Source of the DNA: Canna indica
Taxonomy: Eukaryota; Streptophyta; Magnoliopsida; Zingiberales; Cannaceae
NCBI GenBank assembly: GCA_034359265.1
Contig: CP136890.1
Coordinates: 1,924,501 to 1,988,500 of the forward strand
Direction of reading: 5' to 3'
Length of the DNA: 64,000 bases
Shown here one piece after another: positions 60,592 through 64,000 of the stretch (the stretch's first letter is position 1; every line of letters starts with the position of its first letter). Made by a program: the position numbers and the translations under genes. The notes beneath the pieces were generated by a model, which saw only the letters and a list, made by a program, of their open reading frames with translations, was not told where the DNA came from and made no database searches.

Positions 60592-60678
60592 ATGTTTTTT
60601 TACGAATGATATAGTGTTCACAATCAAAAACACTAATGTTTTTTACAGATGATATAGTGTTCACAATAAAAAACACTA
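60592..60678 (+). repeat. 44-bp tandem duplication across the RT catalytic box
   Basis: ATGTTTTTT...AACACTA at 60592-60635 is repeated at 60636-60678 with a few changes (ACGAATGATATAG in the first copy, ACAGATGATATAG in the second). The second copy encodes FTDD, where active elements have FADD or YADD. Confidence 0.9.
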
Positions 60679-61246
60679 AGGAATCTTGTGAGCAGCTTAA
60701 GAGGGTTTTGAATAGTTATTGCAAAGTGATAAATCAAAAAATCAGTCTGGATAAGTCAAAAAATTTCTTCCCAATAAACTGTAATGACAAAATCAAGAAG
60801 GAGATTAAGGATATTTTGGGTATTAAGGAAGGGGTATTTCCTATGAAATATCTGGGAGCTTATATTGATAAGGGAAGGGTACCTATTATATATCAGAGAC
60901 AGATAGTGGAGAAGGCTGAAAAGAGATTGGAGAATTGAGCAAACAACATGGTTTCTCAGGCAGGAAAGGTGGTACTTTTGAATTCTGTAGTGAATTCAAT
61001 GCCTATACACACTTTATCTACCATGAATATCAGTGGAAAGGTGTTAGAAGAACATAAAAAAGTAGGCAGAGATTTCTTATGGAAAACAAGGAGAAGAAAC
61101 AATTGGGATAGAGTTACTTTAAGTAAAAGAAATGATGGGTTAGGAGTCAAGGATCTAAGCATCATGAAGGCAGCCATTCATGCTAAGAGGTGTTACCTTT
61201 TTTGAACAAAAAAGACCATCTTTGGATTAATTTTTTGCAAGAAAGA

Positions 61247-63395
61247 TGTTACGCCCTGCCTAGGTTCATCCCTAAATAAGGAACACCGCCTAGGAGAAGC
61301 GCAACCGACGATCAATCTAACACAACCAAATCCTTCATGAACAGCTTGCAACATGAACCTCAACCACTTGCATTAGAATAATATATATTACAATAATAAA
61401 ATGCTATTCAAGAAATTTTATACATCTCTACGGAAATCAATGTCAAAGTCTACCTCCTTTACTCTATCTATCTAGACCTTCTTAGCTACCACTCGAACCT
61501 GCAGATCTGAAGCAAAAACAACAAACATCAGCGAAAAGCTGAGTAGGATATCACAATATGTCAAGAGGTAAAGATGACCATCCATGATGCCATGATGACA
61601 TGATATTCAACTATGTACATACCACTACCAACATTATATGCTCGTACCAACTAATGCGGTGTTATCCTTAAGTAAACACTTATGCATCTAACAATCACTA
61701 TATACATGTATAATTATGTATGCACCTCATAGCTATCATCATATACTCATGTCAACTAGCACAACATCAAATCATACATATCCTACCGACAATGCGTACA
61801 TGCATAATAATCACCCAATCAAGAGCGTAGTGGACATTTGGGTTTCCCCCGCACTCTCGCACCTCGAGAGTGACACCTCAAGCCCGCTTCAGCTAGAGAT
61901 GCGACTATCTAAAAGATAGCCCGCCGACATCTAACACCTCGACGCCGCACACGAGCCCGCCAACGTCTAACAGCGCGACGCCGCACCTCATGTGAAAATT
62001 TTGTGATCACCGGTGTCATCGCCCATACACCTCGGGCAATAAATCAACAGTGTCCGGGCTTGCGCCCACAACAAGTCATAATTCACAACATGTCAATATA
62101 ACTCTCACAACTATAAAAGCAACATGCATAAAATGCTATCAGCTCGATGTCAACAAATATAATGCATATGACAACAACTACATCAATAATGCGACCAACC
62201 AACAATCTGAATCTAGCATTATGCAACTCCTTAGCACCTACACATGCTTCCTAATCATCATAATCACTATAGATGCAATTCATGCAACATAATATGATAT
62301 CAACATGTATATGGGCCAACAACATGCAACGGGAGATCAACAAAATTTAGAAGCAATTCAAGCAATTAGAGGCAAAGATAAAACTGTCAATTTATCCATT
62401 CAATATTCATCGGCTACAATAAGAGTCAACTCACATCCAACACCACTATCTACACTCTAGATCACCACCTAACATGAAATACAACTATTCTACATTATTT
62501 AATTATTTATCAAACTGAAATAATAACTATTAACCATCAAATAATATTAAAATATATAAAAAACCTATCATACGACCTCCAATCAGAAATCCGACACCAC
62601 CATCGCATTTAGAATGCAAAAACCTACAACTTTGGTATTCACCCCAACTCGATTCGACGATCCTACAATCAAATCTAAAAATACCTTAATATTTTATAAA
62701 TTACCCTCATTTCATTCAATACCGTTCTCTTCTTAATTAACTTATTTATTAAATCTAATAAAACTCTCATCTCCCACTCGTCTCACCCCGCTCGTCACCC
62801 GACACCCAGCCCGACGTCGCCCTTCTCTCTCCTCCTCGGGTCCTCGCCGACCCTCCCTCTGATCCAATTGCCGGCGACCACCCGTCGCCCCCCCCCCCCC
62901 TCCGGCCTCCTCACCGATCTCCGGCGACGGTGGGACATCGTCCCTTCGCCAGGACAGGTAGAGGCAGCAGCCATGACTGCTGCCATACCGCGGGCAGCGG
63001 CATGGCTGCTACGGCCTGGCTGCCGCCAAGGCCGCATGGCCAACGCCACCAATCGCTCATCACCCTCCGACCGGCTTCGCCTCCCGACCGGTTCCGACTA
63101 CAATCTCCTCTTCTCCAACTTGCTGCCGATGAACGAAGCCATGGGAAAAATTGACGGATCAACAGAGAAGATAAGAACTCCTGCCTATAAACTCCTCCAA
63201 ACGCCGATCTTTACCGGAGTCTTCACTGCCATCGCACGCCACTCCGATCGCCTGCCTCCTCAACCATTGCCGACACCAAAGCCCCCAAGAGATTAGAGGA
63301 GGATTAGGGCTAAATATAAATCATTAGGCATTTTGCAAAAAGACCCGTCAATAAAATATATTCACAATTCAATCCTTTTTTTTAAGGTCATAACA
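61247..63395 (-). mobile_element. Solo LTR of a Ty3-type retrotransposon (2149 bp), TSD AAAGA
   Basis: Ends TGTTACGCCC (plus strand, left) and GGTCATAACA (right), i.e. TG...CA ends on either strand, flanked by AAAGA on both sides (61242-61246 and 63396-63400). The minus strand has a TATA-like TTTATATTTAG near one end and finishes GGGCGTAACA, as in Tekay/Del-type LTRs, so orientation is probably minus. The open frame at 62868-63296 and its neighbours are inside the LTR and are not taken as genes. No gag-pol is present. Confidence 0.88.
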
Positions 63396-64000
63396 AAAGA
63401 TATGTAAATATTCATCCTTGGCAGCTAAGTTTGAAAGGAAAGATGTCATGGTCTTTTAAGAGCTTCTTTGAAGCTGTTATCAGATTAAGAGAAGGGCTGA
63501 AAATAAAGATAAGAAATGGTGAATAAGTTAACATAGGAGGTGATCGTTGGATATATTATATTCCTTTAAATAGATGGCCCACTTTTGTGAACATGAATTT
63601 TGATATTGAAGAGTGCACAGTTAGCTCTTTGATTAAAGAAGGGAAATGGGATGTGTGGCTACTAAAGCAGATGTTTGGTGTGGAATTGGTAAAGAAAATA
63701 ATTCAAATCTATATTCCTATATCAGATGCGAAAGACAAATGGATTTGAGTTTTGAATGAAAAAATGAAAATTAAATTGCAAGAATGCTTACAACTTCCTG
63801 AAAAGTAGAGAATCTACAGTGGTGGATAACAGTGTTGATTGGGAGAAGATTTGGAGTATGATCAGTTTGCCAAAGGTCAAATTCTTTGCATGGAAACTAT
63901 TGTTGAAAAGATTACCTACAAGTATGTTGTCCAGAATTAGTAAAATTCAGAAGCATCTGTGTTATTCTTGTATGAAGGAAGAAGATAATATCAACAAATA

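Larger units (their letters stand above)
58441..64000 (+). mobile_element. Decayed LINE (ORF2: endonuclease and reverse transcriptase), split by a solo LTR
   Basis: Plus-strand pieces in order: apurinic-type endonuclease (ISGDFNCVDCPEDN, LDKAYANVE, SDHRPIF; about 58500-59220), a linker, RT motifs GKAPGSDSYSLEFY (~59890), LCNVGYKILAKVIVNRLKP (~60090), KAYDRVSW (~60300), GDPLSPFMF (~60470), FTDD (~60645), then WQLSLKGKMSWSFKSFF and following C-terminal sequence from 63401. Multiple in-frame stops and shifts break it. The solo LTR at 61247-63395 interrupts it; removing that joins QER to YVNIHPW in frame. It continues past the window end. Start is approximate. Confidence 0.88.

Noticed and set aside
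62795..63296. Pro/Arg-rich open frames near the window end
   Set aside because: They lie inside the solo LTR, in a GC-rich stretch, and show no domain.

Overview
This is nuclear DNA from a flowering plant. Every multi-exon gene has GT-AG introns. The intergenic DNA is AT-rich and full of plant-type transposons (hAT, foldback/MITE, LINE and solo LTR copies). One intron carries a piece of the plastid gene psbC, and all proteins belong to families known from land plants. Several coding regions are very GC-rich at third positions (BURP, ELC-like, Ca-ATPase, start of the EF-hand gene) while others are not. That mixed pattern is typical of monocots; a non-grass monocot is my guess, not something the sequence proves.

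Layout. 1-6598: 3' part of a P4-type flippase gene (+). 10743-12850: small beta-carbonic anhydrase (+) with a probable leader intron and a perfect palindrome upstream. 15056-26162: a 14-exon gene (-) for a 423-residue beta-barrel-type protein resembling the mitochondrial outer-membrane protein OM47; its introns hold a LINE with a plastid psbC insert and a nested foldback element, and a decayed copy of one of its exons lies just downstream at 14218-14655. 30456-36466: nine-exon gene (+) for an uncharacterised plant protein. 39303-41201: intronless BURP / polygalacturonase-1-beta-like protein (-). 41729-43939: intronless DYW-class PPR protein (+). 45492-45564: tRNA-Arg(CCU). 46110-47180: ELC/VPS23-like ESCRT-I subunit (+). 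48002-52111: four-exon EF-hand protein (-), convergent with it. 54829-57882: intronless type IIB Ca2+-ATPase (+). 58441-64000: a decayed LINE (+) that runs off the window and is split by a 2.1-kb solo LTR.

The genes look like unrelated single-copy plant genes and do not form an operon or gene cluster. Two are P-type ATPases of different subfamilies (lipid flippase and calcium pump), about 48 kb apart and not tandem duplicates. The main interest is in the mobile DNA. Five hAT-type elements keep perfect 8-bp target-site duplications, two of them side by side and one of these inside a long foldback element. The LINE copies show target-site duplications, an internal plastid fragment, or a duplication at the reverse-transcriptase active site. 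Exon boundaries were set by hand from splice sites and reading phase; no alignment or transcript evidence was available.
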